The notes under the pieces are model-generated. The model was given only the letters and a program-made list of their open reading frames with translations, had not been told where the DNA came from and did not search any database. The position numbers and the translations under genes were made by a program. From contig NZ_CP130630.1 in NCBI RefSeq assembly GCF_030551255.1, positions 11,159,001 to 11,223,000 of the forward strand: a DNA stretch of 64,000 nucleotides, written 5' to 3'. Position 1 is the stretch's first letter; every line of letters begins with the position of its first letter. This stretch comes from Streptomyces sp. NL15-2K. Its GTDB lineage: Bacteria > Actinomycetota > Actinomycetes > Streptomycetales > Streptomycetaceae. Shown here in pieces: positions 26,114 through 36,061 of this stretch.

Positions 26114-27025
26114 ATGCCCCTCGGACTGCTGCGGCGGCGATTCAAGAATGCCTCCAGGGGCGCTGCGGACCTCGCGCTTCCGGTCCCGGCCGGTGCGGGG
26201 GTCGTCGTCCGCGAGGTCCTGGACCCGGTGAACCAGCCCCTGGGCGCCGCCGATGTGACGGTGACCGAACTCCGCGGCCACCAGGTAACGGCACGCGGCA
26301 CCACGGACCCGTACGGTCTGTTCATGGCCGTCCTGCCGCCGGGCAGCTACAGCCTGCTGATCCTGGCACAGGGGCTGGAACCACACCGTGAGACCGTCGA
26401 GGTCGTGGCCGACGCCGGCCTGTCCCCGCAGCGCGTGTGGCTCCAGCCGGCCCGGCAGGCCGAACTCCCGGTCCCCGGCACCTGGCTCTTCGACCCACCG
26501 CACACGGCGATCCGTTTCATCGCCAAGCACGTCGGCATGGCCAATGTGCACGGCCGTTTCGAACGTTTCCAGGGCGGTATCCAGGTCATGCAGGACGTGT
26601 CCGAGTCCCGCGTCCACGTGCGCATCGACGCGGCGAGCATCACCACGGGCAACAACACTCGGGACACGCACCTGCGTTCCGCCGACTTCCTCGACGTCGA
26701 CCACTTTCCCTACATCGAGTTCGCGAGCACCCGCTTCGCCTTCCGGGGCGGGAACAAGTGGTCGCTCCTTGGCACCCTGACCATGCACGGCGTGAGCCGG
26801 TCGGTGTCGCTGGACACGACGTACCTGGGCATGGTCAACGGCGGGTACGCCGAGGAGCTGCGCTGCGCCGCCCTGGCCAAAGCGGAGCTGCACCGCGAGG
26901 ACTACACCCTCAACTGGCGCTCGATGCTGGCACGCGGCATCGCGGTGGTCGGCCCGACGGTCCAGTTGGAACTGGACATCCAGGCGATGTACCGCACACA
27001 CGACACGCCGACGCCGCCGGAGTAG
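26114..27025 (+). CDS. YceI family protein with N-terminal carboxypeptidase-regulatory-like domain
   Basis: A 303-residue two-domain protein. Residues ~25-110 look like a CarbopepD_reg/transthyretin-like beta domain (VREVLDPVNQPLGAADVTV, TDPYGLFMAVLPPGSYSLLI). Residues ~120-300 form a YceI lipocalin-like barrel (WLFDPPHTAIRFIAKHVGMANVHGRFERF, RSADFLDVDHFPYIEFASTRF, GTLTMHGVSRSVSL). YceI proteins bind isoprenoid or other lipophilic molecules. It has no signal peptide, so it is probably cytoplasmic. ATG 26114 is chosen because GAAAGGTG stands six bases before it. It is likely co-transcribed with the monooxygenase. Confidence 0.85.
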   Translation: MPLGLLRRRFKNASRGAADLALPVPAGAGVVVREVLDPVNQPLGAADVTVTELRGHQVTARGTTDPYGLFMAVLPPGSYSLLILAQGLEPHRETVEVVADAGLSPQRVWLQPARQAELPVPGTWLFDPPHTAIRFIAKHVGMANVHGRFERFQGGIQVMQDVSESRVHVRIDAASITTGNNTRDTHLRSADFLDVDHFPYIEFASTRFAFRGGNKWSLLGTLTMHGVSRSVSLDTTYLGMVNGGYAEELRCAALAKAELHREDYTLNWRSMLARGIAVVGPTVQLELDIQAMYRTHDTPTPPE

Positions 27026-27061
27026 GGACGGCCCCCCTCACGCTCGCCCCGCTCCGTCCAC

Positions 27062-28069
27062 TCAGCCGCCTGTCGACTCCCGGATCACCACGGAGAAGTC
27101 GCTGACGAACTCCTCCTGGTCCGCGCCGGGCCCGGTCCGTTCGATCCGCCCGGCCAGGAGATCGACCGCGCGCCGCGCCATCACGTCGTGGTCCGGATCG
27201 ATGGTGGACAGCGAGGGGATGAGGAACTCGCTCTCCTCGACGTTGTCGAAGCCGATCACCTTGACCCGCTCCGGCACCGGTACGCCGGCGTCGGCCAGGC
27301 CGCGCAGCACGCCCATGGCCACGGTGTCGGTCACACAGAACACGCCGTCGAAGTCGAGGCCGCTCTCCACCATCTCCCGGGCGCGCCGGGCACCCGCGCG
27401 CATGGTGAGCGTCTCCACGCTCTGCACGAGTGCGGGGTCCGCGGGCAGGCCGGCATTCCGCAGCGCCCGGTGGTAGCCCGTGCAGCGGAGGCTGGAGACG
27501 TCGATCTCCTCGCCGACCGGTCCGCGCACGATCGCGATGCGTCGGCAGCCCCGCTCGACCAGGTGGCGGGTGGCCGCTTGTGACGCCTCCACGTTGGGCA
27601 TGGCGACGTGGTCCACGGGACCGCCGAAGATCCGCTCGCCCAGGATGACCACCGGGTAGTCCACCTTGAGCCGCTCGACATCGGCCGGCCCCATGCCGAC
27701 GGTGCTGAGGATGAGCCCGTCGTAGAGCCGGTTGCGCGACTGGGACAGCGCGTCCAGCTCGTTCTCCCGTGAGGCGCCGGTCTGCTCGATGCACACCCGG
27801 AGGCTGTACCGCTCGGCCGCGGCGATGATGGCGACGGCCAGCCGGCCGTAGTAGGGGCTGTTCACGGTGGGGACGGCGAGACCGATGGTGCCGGTTCGTC
27901 CCTTGCGCAGATTGCGGGCCGCCACGTTGACGCGGTAGTCGAGCCGGGCCATCGCGTCGAGGACCTTTTCCCGCGTCGCCTTGCGCACGTTGGGATGGTC
28001 GTTGATGACGTTCGAGACCGTCATCGCCGAGACTCCGGCGGCCTTCGCCACGTCCTGGATCGTTGCCAC
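27062..28069 (-). CDS. LacI family transcriptional regulator
   Basis: A 335-residue sugar-responsive repressor. The N-terminal HTH is ATIQDVAKAAGVSAMTVSNVINDHPNVRKATREKV with the hinge NVAARNLRKGRTGTIGL, followed by a periplasmic-binding-protein-like effector domain (FDGVFCVTDTVAMGVLRGL, VIGFDNVEES). GTG 28069 is at the expected position before the HTH. It lies downstream of the GH27 gene on the same strand but behind a hairpin, so it may have its own promoter. A LacI-type palindrome lies in front of the arabinofuranosidase gene. Confidence 0.94.
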   Translation of the reverse strand: MATIQDVAKAAGVSAMTVSNVINDHPNVRKATREKVLDAMARLDYRVNVAARNLRKGRTGTIGLAVPTVNSPYYGRLAVAIIAAAERYSLRVCIEQTGASRENELDALSQSRNRLYDGLILSTVGMGPADVERLKVDYPVVILGERIFGGPVDHVAMPNVEASQAATRHLVERGCRRIAIVRGPVGEEIDVSSLRCTGYHRALRNAGLPADPALVQSVETLTMRAGARRAREMVESGLDFDGVFCVTDTVAMGVLRGLADAGVPVPERVKVIGFDNVEESEFLIPSLSTIDPDHDVMARRAVDLLAGRIERTGPGADQEEFVSDFSVVIRESTGG

Positions 28070-28118
28070 CTTCGCCCCCGTTCTGGTCGGGACCGGTCCG
28101 ACCCCATTACACCGCAGC

Positions 28119-28142
28119 CCTGCCCCTCGGGCGCGGGGCAGG
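28119..28142 (-). terminator. Hairpin after the GH27 gene
   Basis: CCTGCCCC and GGGGCAGG form an 8-bp GC stem with an 8-base loop, 12 bp beyond the alpha-galactosidase stop codon. It would end or attenuate glycosidase transcription before the LacI gene. Confidence 0.55.
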
Positions 28143-28154
28143 ACTGCGCCCTGG

Positions 28155-29477
28155 TCAGCCGGTGGTGTCGGGTGGTGTGAGGCGGTAGAGGGCCGCGCCG
28201 TGGGCGGGCAGATCGGCGCGCAGGCAGTGGCCGTCGTGCGGGGTGTCGGTGCGGGTCCACAGTTCCCGGACGCGGTCGTCGGGCCGGGCGCCGATGGAGC
28301 CGAGCGGGACGGCGACGTGCTCCGGGCGGTCGGCCAGGGAGAACACGGCGGCGTAGCGGGTACGGCCGTCGGTGTCGCGGGCGGTCCACAGCACGAGGTC
28401 CTTCTCGCGGAGGACCTCGCGGTTGTCCCCGCTGTGCCACAGGACGTCGAGCGCTTCGTCATTGGTGAGCAGCTCGATCGTCTCCACCGGGCTGGTGGGC
28501 AGGTCGCCGCCCATCATGAGAGGGGAGCGGGAGATCAGCCAGAGCGTCAGCAGGCTGATCTGCTCAGGCCTGGTGAGTGCGCAGAGGCGGTCTTCGCCCC
28601 GCTCGGCCCGGATTCCGATGCGGCCCAGGGGCAGCATGTCGGCGTCCGCCCAGCCGCCCGCGGTGGAGCCGCCTGTCGACACTGTGCCCTGCCATGGGGC
28701 CCACCGGGCCATGCGGCCGAACTGGGCCTCCACGTCCTCCCAGCGGTCCCACAGGTCGTCGCAGACCCGCCACATGGTGGCCGTGTCCCGCAGGTGGTCC
28801 AGGTGCGCGACGGAGACGTCGGTGCCGGGGGAGAGGCTCAGCTCGATGCGGCCGCTGCGGGCGATGGCCCGGGCGTAGGCGGAGATCTCCCGCTCGTGGT
28901 AGGGGAAGAGCATGTCGTCGGCCTTGATGAAGTCGACGCCCCACTGCGCGAATTGGGCGACCTGTGAGTCGTAGTAGGCCTGTGCGCCCGGATGATCGTG
29001 GTTCAGGCCGTAGTTGTCGGAGTTCCAGGGGCATACGGAGCCGGTGTCGGCGATCTCGTCGGCGGTCCAGTCCGTACCCGCCACGGGGAGGCGGGCGGCC
29101 ACGGCGCGGCGCGGGATGCCGCGCATGATGTGCAGGCCGAACCGCAGACCGAGTTCGTGCACGCGGTCGGCCAGTGGCCCGAATCCCGCGCCGTCCGCCG
29201 CCGAGGGGAACCGGTTCGGCGCGGGCATCTGGCGGCCGTGGTCGTCGAGGACCAGCGGGGCGTCCGGGTTGTAGCCGTGGGCGCGGGCAGTGGGCTCGTA
29301 CCACTGGATGTCCACGACCACGGTGTCCCAGCCGTGCGCGAGCATGTGATCGCGCATGAACGTCGCGTTGGCGAGGACCTCTTCCTCGGTGACGGTGGTG
29401 CCGTAGCAGTCCCAGCTGTTCCAGCCCATCGGCGGACGCAGGTGTCGGTCGGGGATCGGTCGCGCGGGTCGGGTCAT
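28155..29477 (-). CDS. GH27-type alpha-galactosidase/beta-L-arabinopyranosidase-like glycosidase
   Basis: A 440-residue TIM-barrel glycosidase with no signal peptide, so intracellular. The family opening RPPMGWNSWDCYGTTVTEEEV, WDTVVVDIQWYEP, and the nucleophile strand VDFIKADDML are seen, followed by LSLSPG and the RVCDDLWDRWEDV segment. In classical GH27 the nucleophile strand is YxKYDNC, so this belongs to a divergent branch. It probably trims imported oligosaccharides. It lies 35 bp after the GH51 gene, in the same transcription direction. Exact specificity is uncertain. Confidence 0.85.
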   Translation of the reverse strand: MTRPARPIPDRHLRPPMGWNSWDCYGTTVTEEEVLANATFMRDHMLAHGWDTVVVDIQWYEPTARAHGYNPDAPLVLDDHGRQMPAPNRFPSAADGAGFGPLADRVHELGLRFGLHIMRGIPRRAVAARLPVAGTDWTADEIADTGSVCPWNSDNYGLNHDHPGAQAYYDSQVAQFAQWGVDFIKADDMLFPYHEREISAYARAIARSGRIELSLSPGTDVSVAHLDHLRDTATMWRVCDDLWDRWEDVEAQFGRMARWAPWQGTVSTGGSTAGGWADADMLPLGRIGIRAERGEDRLCALTRPEQISLLTLWLISRSPLMMGGDLPTSPVETIELLTNDEALDVLWHSGDNREVLREKDLVLWTARDTDGRTRYAAVFSLADRPEHVAVPLGSIGARPDDRVRELWTRTDTPHDGHCLRADLPAHGAALYRLTPPDTTG

Positions 29478-29512
29478 GGGGAGGGCGTGCCATTCCGGTC
29501 GGTGGGCGGTGA

Positions 29513-31030
29513 TCAGGCCAGTGTGGCTTGGACGGTGAGGAACGAGTGGGGCGGCAGTGTCAGGGTCAGGCCCTGGGCGGTGACCTTCAGGTCGTCGAAG
29601 GGGCGCGGGCTGACCGCTGCGGGTGCGTCGGCGGTGTTGTGGTCCTGCAGTCCGTCGGCGGTCAGGATGCGGGCCGTCGGTTCGGCGATGGAACGGCCGC
29701 GCAGGTCGAGCGTCACCTCGGCGGGCTCTTCGGCGTCGAGGTTGGACAGCGAGATGAGAACGGTCCCGTCCTTGACGCTGGCCGAGACGGACAGCGTGTC
29801 CAGCTCGGCGTCGCCCACCGGGCGGCGGGCGTTGTCGGTGCGCAGGTGCACGGCGAGGGAGGCGGCGTCCTGGTGGCCCTTGTTCATCTCGAAGACGTGG
29901 TAGGTCGGGGTCAGGACCAGCGCGTCGCCGTCGGTGAGGACCATCGCCTGCAGGACGTTGACGGTCTGCGCGATGTTGGCCATGTGCAGGCGCTCGGCGT
30001 GCTTGTGGAAGATGTCGAAATGCGTGCTCGCCACGAGGGCGTCGCGCAGGGTGTTCTGCTGGAACGGGAAACCGGGGTTGGTGCCCGGCTCGACGTCCCA
30101 CCAGGTGCCCCACTCGTCCAGGACCAGACCGACCTTGCGGCCCGGGTCGTAGCAGTCCATGACCGTGGAGTGGCCGGTTAGGATGCGGTCGATCTTCTGG
30201 GCGGAGACCATCGTCCGGTAGTAGTCGTCCGTGTCGAAGACGGTGGCGCTGCCCTTCGCCTCCCAGGGGCCGGCGATCGTGTAGTAGTGCACGGACAGGC
30301 CCTGGAAGAAGTTACGCGGGGTGGCCTCGCAGCCGAAGCAGCTGATCTGCTGCATCAGCGTCTCGGTCCACTTGTAGTCATCGTCGGACGCCCCCGAGGC
30401 GATGCGGTAGAGCTTGTTGTGGCCGTGGTCGCGGCAGTACGTGGCGTACTGCCGGGCCAGGTCGGCGGAGTACTCGGCGCGCATGTTGCCGCCGCAGCCC
30501 CACGTCTCGTTGCCGATGCCCCAGAACTTCACCCGCCAGGGTTCCTCGCGGCCGTTGGTCTTGCGCAGCCGCACCATGGGGCTGTCGCCGTCCCGGGTCA
30601 GGTACTCGACCCACTCGCTCATCTCCTGCACGGTGCCGGAGCCGACGTTGCCACTGATGTACGGCTCGGCGCCGAGGAGTTCGCACAGGGCCATGAACTC
30701 ATGGGTGCCGAAGTGGTTGTTCTCCTCGACGTTGCCCCAGTGGGTGTTGACCATCCTGGGCCGCTGGTCCCGGGGGCCGATGCCGTCCTTCCAGTGGTAC
30801 TCGTCGGCGAAACAGCCGCCGGGCCAGCGCAGGTTGGGGATGTCCAGGGCGCGCAGTGCCTCGACGACGTCGAGGCGGATGCCGCCCTCGTTGGGGGTCG
30901 GTGAGTCCTCCCCGACCCAGAAGCCGCCGTAGATGCAGCGGCCGAGGTGCTCGGCGAAGTGACCGTAGAGGTGACGGCTGATCTTCGGGCCCTCGATGTC
31001 GAGGCTGATGATCGCGGTGGCGTTGGCCAC
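29513..31030 (-). CDS. GH51 alpha-L-arabinofuranosidase
   Basis: A 505-residue intracellular exo-arabinofuranosidase. [19 protein letters not shown] at the N-terminus, [14 protein letters not shown], the acid/base Glu in [14 protein letters not shown] and the nucleophile Glu in [11 protein letters not shown] are all intact, with a C-terminal beta-sandwich. GTG 31030 is chosen over the upstream extension because TGGAG stands about eight bases before it and the extension runs through the promoter/operator. It releases L-arabinose from arabinoxylan or arabinogalactan fragments. It has its own promoter and is separate from the GH38 gene. Confidence 0.95.
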   Translation of the reverse strand: MANATAIISLDIEGPKISRHLYGHFAEHLGRCIYGGFWVGEDSPTPNEGGIRLDVVEALRALDIPNLRWPGGCFADEYHWKDGIGPRDQRPRMVNTHWGNVEENNHFGTHEFMALCELLGAEPYISGNVGSGTVQEMSEWVEYLTRDGDSPMVRLRKTNGREEPWRVKFWGIGNETWGCGGNMRAEYSADLARQYATYCRDHGHNKLYRIASGASDDDYKWTETLMQQISCFGCEATPRNFFQGLSVHYYTIAGPWEAKGSATVFDTDDYYRTMVSAQKIDRILTGHSTVMDCYDPGRKVGLVLDEWGTWWDVEPGTNPGFPFQQNTLRDALVASTHFDIFHKHAERLHMANIAQTVNVLQAMVLTDGDALVLTPTYHVFEMNKGHQDAASLAVHLRTDNARRPVGDAELDTLSVSASVKDGTVLISLSNLDAEEPAEVTLDLRGRSIAEPTARILTADGLQDHNTADAPAAVSPRPFDDLKVTAQGLTLTLPPHSFLTVQATLA

Positions 31031-31062
31031 GGAGGTACTCCAGGGCTGGGTGGCTCGGCAGG

Positions 31063-31104
31063 TTTGTATCGATAAAATTTGCCTCCGTGTCACTGGCGTG
31101 TCAA
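31063..31104 (-). promoter_or_regulatory. GH51 promoter with LacI-type operator
   Basis: A -35-like TTGACA occupies 31104-31099 on the minus strand. An AT-rich -10 region and the palindrome TATCGATA (31067-31074), flanked by TTTG and AAAA, follow. LacI operators in Streptomyces have a central CG in an A/T-rich palindrome, so the LacI protein encoded at 27062-28069 is the best candidate binder. Confidence 0.6.
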
Positions 31105-31130
31105 GAGAGGTGCAGGAACTGTCCGGGTCG

Positions 31131-34100
31131 TCATCCCACCGCGGCGTCAGGGGTCACGGCCGCCACCAGGCGCAAGGTGAGGATCTGGAACGGGCGCAGC
31201 CTCAACCGGACCGTGCCCTCGGTGACGTGATGGCTCGGCGGGTCGTCAAGGGGACGTTCCAGGAGGTCGGTGGCGGTGGCGGACGCGAGGGGGAAGCCGG
31301 GGGTGAGGGTGGCGCGGGCGCGGACGCCGTGGGCCTCGTAGAGCCGGACGACGACATCCCCCGACCGGTCGTCGGCGAGCTTCACGGCCTCGATGACCAC
31401 CCCTTCTTGGTCGACCGCGACCAGGGGAGCGACGGGCGTGCCGCCCGGCAGCGTGCGCTCGGGCAGGTTGAGGCGGTAGCCCTCACGGACGGCGGCGGCG
31501 ACGTCGGCGCCGACCACCAGGGCGTAGCGGAGCCGGTGGGTGCCCTGGTCGGTGTCCGGGTCGGGGAAGCGGGGGGCGCGCAGCAGGGAGAGGCGGACCG
31601 TGGTCGTCGTACCGCCGTCGGGGCGCACGTCGCGGGTGACGTCGTGGCCGTACGTCGAGTCGTTGACCAGGGCGGCGCCCCAGTCGCGTTCACCGACGTG
31701 CAGGAAGCGGTGCGCGCAGATCTCGAACTTGGCCGCGTCCCAGCTGGTGTTGGTGTGGGTGGGCCGCTCGACGTGCCCGAAGGGGATCTCGGCGGTGGAG
31801 TGCGCGGCGCGTACGTCCAGCGGGAAGGCTGCCTTGAGCAGCTTCTCCCGTTCGTGCCAGTCGACGACGGTGTCGATCACGAGCCGCCGGGAGCCGGCGG
31901 ACAGGGTCAGGGTCTGTTCGATCCGGGAGGCCCCGAAGGCTCGGACCACGTGGACGCCGCTGTCGGTCGCGGTGACCGACTCGCTGTCGGTGAGGTCGCG
32001 GACGGTGTTGCGGTAGAAGACGTCGATGTCCCAGGCGTCCCACTGGTTGGGGAAGTCCTGGTGCAGCTGAAGCAGGTTGGCACTCGCGCCGGGCGGCAGA
32101 GCTTCGCGGTCGGCCGTGTGGTCGTAGGCGGAGGTGATCAGCCCGCGCCCGTCGACGGTGACCCGGACCAGGCCGTTGTCCAGGACGAAGCCTTCGCCGT
32201 CCGCGACCGGGGGCACGTTGTCCTCGGCCGAGTCGGTGCGCAGGGCGGCGCCGAGCGCCGGGACGCCGGCGCGGTCGTGCGGAGCGGCGTTGAAGACGAC
32301 CGTGCCGTCGCCCGGTCCGGCCAGGGCGCGCTGCGCGTCCTCGACGATCCCCTCCAGCTCCCGGGCGACGGCGACGTACGTCTCCTCGGCCTCGCGGTGC
32401 ACCCAGGCGATCGAGGTGCCCGGCAGGATGTCGTGGAACTGGTGCAGCAGCACCGTCTTCCACAGCCGGTCCATGGCCTCGTACGGATACGGGTGCCCGT
32501 GGCGCACGGCCGCGGTGGCCGCCCACAACTCGGCCTCGCGCAGCAGATGCTCGCTGCGCCGGTTGCCCTGCTTGGTGGCGAGCTGACTGGTCAGGGTGCC
32601 GCGGTGGAACTCCAGGTACAGCTCGCCGGACCAGACGGGGGCGCCGCCGTTCGCCTCGTACTCCGTGTGCGCGCGGGCGAAGAAGGTGGCGGGCCTCTCC
32701 AGGGTGACCCGGGCCGAGCCCTCCAGGTCGGCCAGGCGGGCGGCGCGGGACAGCATCTCCCGGGTCGGGCCGCCGCCTCCGTCGCCGTATCCGAAGGGGA
32801 TGAGGGAGTGGTTGGCGGCGGCCTTGTCCTGGAAGTTGCGCACGGTGTGGGCGATGTCGGCGCCGGACAGGTCGCCGTTGTAGGAGTCGACGGGCGGGAA
32901 GTGGCTGAAGATGCGGGTGCCGTCGATGCCCTCCCACCAGAAGGTGTGGTGGGGGAACTTGTTGGTGGTGTTCCAGGAGATCTTCTGGGTGAGGAACCAG
33001 CGCACCCCGGCCAGCTTCATCAGCTGCGGCAGCGCGGCGTTGTACCCGAAGGTGTCCGGCAGCCACATCTCCTCGGTCTCGACGCCGAACTCCTCCAGGT
33101 AGAAACGCTTGCCGTGGACGAACTGCCTCACCAGCGACTCGCCGCCGGTGAGGTTGGTGTCGGGCTCCACCCACAGGCTGCCCGTGGGCAGGAACTGGCC
33201 CGCCTTCGCCTTCTCCTGGGCGCGGGCGTACACCTCGGGCCGGTGCTCCTTGAGCCAGGCGAGCTGCTGGGCCTGGGACATCACGAACCGGAACTCCGGG
33301 TGGTCGTCCATGAGCTGGGTGACGTTGGAGACGGTCCGGGCGACCTTGCGTACCGTTTCGCGCAGCGGCCACAGCCAGGCCGTGTCGATGTGGGCGTGCC
33401 CGACCGCGGAGACGCGGTGCGCGCCGGCGTTCGCGGGTGCCGCCAGCGCGGGGGCGAGGGCCTCCCGGGCGGCCACCGCACTCGCGCCGGGGTTCTGCAG
33501 GTCGACCGTGTCCAGGGCGTGTTCGATCGCCCGCAGGATCTGCCAGCGGCGCGGGGCGTCGACCGGCAGCTCGTGCATGAGCTGGCCCAACACGTCCAGG
33601 TCCTGGACGAGTTCGTAGACGTCCCGGTCCACCACGGTCAGGTCGAGGCGCCGCAGCCGGTACAGCGGTTCACCCGGATCGGCCGCCGGGTCGCCGAGCC
33701 AGGGCGCCCGACCGCCGACCGAGGTGGGACCGAAGGTGAGCTCGTCCGGGCCGGTGTGCATGACGACCGGGTTGGCGGCGGCCTCGATGTACCGGACGAA
33801 CTCCTCGCCGCCCACGGCCGATTCGGTGACCGGAAGCCAGGTGTTGCGCGGGTTGAGCGCCTTCACCGCGGTGCCGTCGGCCCGCAGGACCAGGCCCTCG
33901 GCGGAGAAGCCGGGGGAGTGGGTGGCGAACCCCAGGTCCAGGATGGCCTCGACGGGCAGCCCGGCCCACTCGGCGGGGATCGTGCCGCTGACCCGGAACC
34001 AGCTCGTCGACCAGGCCGGACCCCACCGGTCGCCCACCCGCGCCGGCTGGTAGGGCGCGGACAGAGCCTCCTGGACCGGCACCGGCTCGCCGGGAACGTT

Positions 34101-34208
34101 CCAGATCTCCACCTGGAGGGGGACCGACCGGGCGTGCACGGCCGGCCGGATGCGTTCGTTCAGCACCCGGGCGAGCCGCTGCTCGGTGACGTCACGGTCG
34201 TAGTGCAT
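31131..34208 (-). CDS. GH38 alpha-mannosidase
   Basis: A 1025-residue cytoplasmic zinc alpha-mannosidase, the usual size for bacterial GH38. The metal site [21 protein letters not shown] (about residues 258-278), the nucleophile Asp in [16 protein letters not shown], and [18 protein letters not shown] are present, followed by the long beta-sandwich domains. It is in one direction with the ABC importer genes (27-bp gap to the permease), which suggests that the imported glycan contains alpha-mannose. Together with GH51 and GH27 it forms a set for plant or fungal glycans. Confidence 0.94.
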   Translation of the reverse strand: MHYDRDVTEQRLARVLNERIRPAVHARSVPLQVEIWNVPGEPVPVQEALSAPYQPARVGDRWGPAWSTSWFRVSGTIPAEWAGLPVEAILDLGFATHSPGFSAEGLVLRADGTAVKALNPRNTWLPVTESAVGGEEFVRYIEAAANPVVMHTGPDELTFGPTSVGGRAPWLGDPAADPGEPLYRLRRLDLTVVDRDVYELVQDLDVLGQLMHELPVDAPRRWQILRAIEHALDTVDLQNPGASAVAAREALAPALAAPANAGAHRVSAVGHAHIDTAWLWPLRETVRKVARTVSNVTQLMDDHPEFRFVMSQAQQLAWLKEHRPEVYARAQEKAKAGQFLPTGSLWVEPDTNLTGGESLVRQFVHGKRFYLEEFGVETEEMWLPDTFGYNAALPQLMKLAGVRWFLTQKISWNTTNKFPHHTFWWEGIDGTRIFSHFPPVDSYNGDLSGADIAHTVRNFQDKAAANHSLIPFGYGDGGGGPTREMLSRAARLADLEGSARVTLERPATFFARAHTEYEANGGAPVWSGELYLEFHRGTLTSQLATKQGNRRSEHLLREAELWAATAAVRHGHPYPYEAMDRLWKTVLLHQFHDILPGTSIAWVHREAEETYVAVARELEGIVEDAQRALAGPGDGTVVFNAAPHDRAGVPALGAALRTDSAEDNVPPVADGEGFVLDNGLVRVTVDGRGLITSAYDHTADREALPPGASANLLQLHQDFPNQWDAWDIDVFYRNTVRDLTDSESVTATDSGVHVVRAFGASRIEQTLTLSAGSRRLVIDTVVDWHEREKLLKAAFPLDVRAAHSTAEIPFGHVERPTHTNTSWDAAKFEICAHRFLHVGERDWGAALVNDSTYGHDVTRDVRPDGGTTTTVRLSLLRAPRFPDPDTDQGTHRLRYALVVGADVAAAVREGYRLNLPERTLPGGTPVAPLVAVDQEGVVIEAVKLADDRSGDVVVRLYEAHGVRARATLTPGFPLASATATDLLERPLDDPPSHHVTEGTVRLRLRPFQILTLRLVAAVTPDAAVG

Positions 34209-34235
34209 GAATGTCTTCTCCGAGGGTGTGGGGGG

Positions 34236-35132
34236 TCAGCCCTTGAGCGCGCCGCCGAGCGCGAAGCCGCCGCCCAGCCTGCGGGACAGCAGCAGGTAGA
34301 GCATCACGACGGGCAGGGAGTACAGGATCGAGAACGCCGACAGCTGCCCGTACTGGGTCTGGTCGTGTGCGCTGAGGAAGGTGAACACGCTGACGGACGC
34401 CGGGAGTTTCTCCGGGGACAGCAGCAGGATGAACGGGACGAAGAAGTTCCCCCACATGCCGATGAAGGTGAAGATCGTGACCACCGTGAGGCCGGATCGC
34501 ATCAGCGGCAGGATGACCCGCCACAGCACCTGGAGGGTGTTCGCGCCGTCGATCCGTGCGGCCTCCTCCAGCACGATCGGCACACCGTCCATGAAGCTCT
34601 TCATCAGCCAGATGCCGAACGGCAGCGCGGAGGCCGCCAGGAACAGGGTCGTACCGGGCATCGAGTCGATGAGGTTCACCTGCACGAACATGCTGTAGAC
34701 CGGGATCATCACGGCGGTGATGGGCAGGCCGGTGGAGAACAGGATCGTGTAGAGGAACGGCCGGCGCAGCCGGGAGCGGTACCGGGACAGCGGATAGGCG
34801 GCCAGCACCGACACCACCACCGTCACCGCCGTCGCGAAACCGCACAGCAGCAGGCTGTTGAGCAGCGGCCGGTAGGTGGTGTCGACGTTGAGGATCGCGT
34901 CGAAGTTGTCGAGCGTGAGCGCCGACGGCCACGTCAGCCGGAAGCTGTTGGTGTCGCTGACCGAGGCCAGCAGCATCCACAGCAGCGGCAGGACGTACAT
35001 CAGCGACACCGCCAGCAGGACGGCGTTGACCGCGATACGGCCGGGAAGGGAGCGGCGCCGCCGCGAGACCGGTGGTGCGGTGGTCGTGCTCCGTCGGTGG
35101 GACGCGGCACGCGGGGACGTGAGCACGGCCAT
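34236..35132 (-). CDS. Carbohydrate ABC transporter permease (MalG type)
   Basis: A 298-residue membrane permease with six helices and a basic N-terminal tail. The EAA loop is EEAARIDGANTLQVLWRVILPLM, which contacts the ATPase. FGIWLMKSFMDGVP precedes it, as in MalG-type sugar permeases. Its ATG overlaps the stop of the upstream permease by one base. No ATPase gene is in this operon. Streptomyces sugar importers of this class commonly share the MsiK ATPase encoded elsewhere. Confidence 0.95.
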   Translation of the reverse strand: MAVLTSPRAASHRRSTTTAPPVSRRRRSLPGRIAVNAVLLAVSLMYVLPLLWMLLASVSDTNSFRLTWPSALTLDNFDAILNVDTTYRPLLNSLLLCGFATAVTVVVSVLAAYPLSRYRSRLRRPFLYTILFSTGLPITAVMIPVYSMFVQVNLIDSMPGTTLFLAASALPFGIWLMKSFMDGVPIVLEEAARIDGANTLQVLWRVILPLMRSGLTVVTIFTFIGMWGNFFVPFILLLSPEKLPASVSVFTFLSAHDQTQYGQLSAFSILYSLPVVMLYLLLSRRLGGGFALGGALKG

Positions 35133-36061
35133 CAGTCGTCCTCCAGTTTGAGCAGCCGGATGTACACGACGGAGAACAGGGCGCCGACCACCAGCAGCAC
35201 CAGGGCGATGGCGGTGCCGTAGCCGATGAGGCTGTTCTGGAAGGCCTGCTGGTACATGAAGATCGGCAGGGTCTCGCTCTTGTTGCCCGGCCCGCCCCGG
35301 GTCATGGTGTAGATCAGGCCGAAGACGGAGAGCGTCTGGAGCGTGATCAGCATCAGGTTGGTCATGATCGACCGACGGATGACCGGCAGCACCACCCGCC
35401 ACAGCCGCTGCCAGGGGCCGGCCCCGTCCATCTCGGCCGCTTCGACCAGCTCCTGAGGCACATCGTTGAGCGCTGCGGAGAAGACCATCATCGAAAACGC
35501 CGTGCCCCGCCAGACGTTGGCCAGGCACACCGCCAGGATCGGCATCGTGTAGAGCCAGTTCTGCTGCGGCAGGTGCAAGGCGTCCAGGATCGAGTTGAGC
35601 GAGCCCTGGTCGTAGAAGAACGCGTACATCAGATAGCCGGCGACCACCTCGGGCAGCACCCAGGCGGCGATGACGACACCGTTCGTGAGCGTCCGCACCG
35701 GCTTGGTGGCCTTCTCCATCAGCACGGCCAGCGCCAGCCCGAGGGTGTTCTGGCCGATGACGGCGGAGCCGAGCACGAACGCCAGGGTCAGCCACACGGC
35801 GTTGAGGAAGTCGGCGTCCCCGAAGGCCCGGGTGAAGTTGTCCAGACCCACGAAGCGCGTGCCCGTCGCGCCGGTGAGCTGCATGTCGGTGAACGCGTAG
35901 TACACGCAGTACGCGATCGGCCCGGCCATGAACACGGCCAGCAGCACCAGCGACGGCAGCATCGGCAGGCCGCGCGTCAGGGACCGTACGGCGGCGGGCG
36001 GCGCCCCGCCGGGCCGGCGCCGGCCACCGGCCTTGCGGGGCGCCGAGGTCAGCGCGGTCAT
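35132..36061 (-). CDS. Sugar ABC transporter permease (MalF type)
   Basis: A 309-residue membrane permease with six predicted helices. The EAA loop is VEAAEMDGAGPWQRLWRVVLPVI. The first helix follows a Pro/Gly/Arg-rich cytoplasmic tail. Its start overlaps the stop of the binding-protein gene by four bases, and its stop overlaps the MalG-type gene, so the three form one tightly coupled unit. Confidence 0.95.
   Translation of the reverse strand: MTALTSAPRKAGGRRRPGGAPPAAVRSLTRGLPMLPSLVLLAVFMAGPIAYCVYYAFTDMQLTGATGTRFVGLDNFTRAFGDADFLNAVWLTLAFVLGSAVIGQNTLGLALAVLMEKATKPVRTLTNGVVIAAWVLPEVVAGYLMYAFFYDQGSLNSILDALHLPQQNWLYTMPILAVCLANVWRGTAFSMMVFSAALNDVPQELVEAAEMDGAGPWQRLWRVVLPVIRRSIMTNLMLITLQTLSVFGLIYTMTRGGPGNKSETLPIFMYQQAFQNSLIGYGTAIALVLLVVGALFSVVYIRLLKLEDD

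Noticed and set aside
30996..35222. A 1400-codon plus-strand frame opposite the GH38 and permease genes
   Set aside because: Composition is a typical antisense shadow. The minus-strand genes carry complete catalytic and transport motifs.
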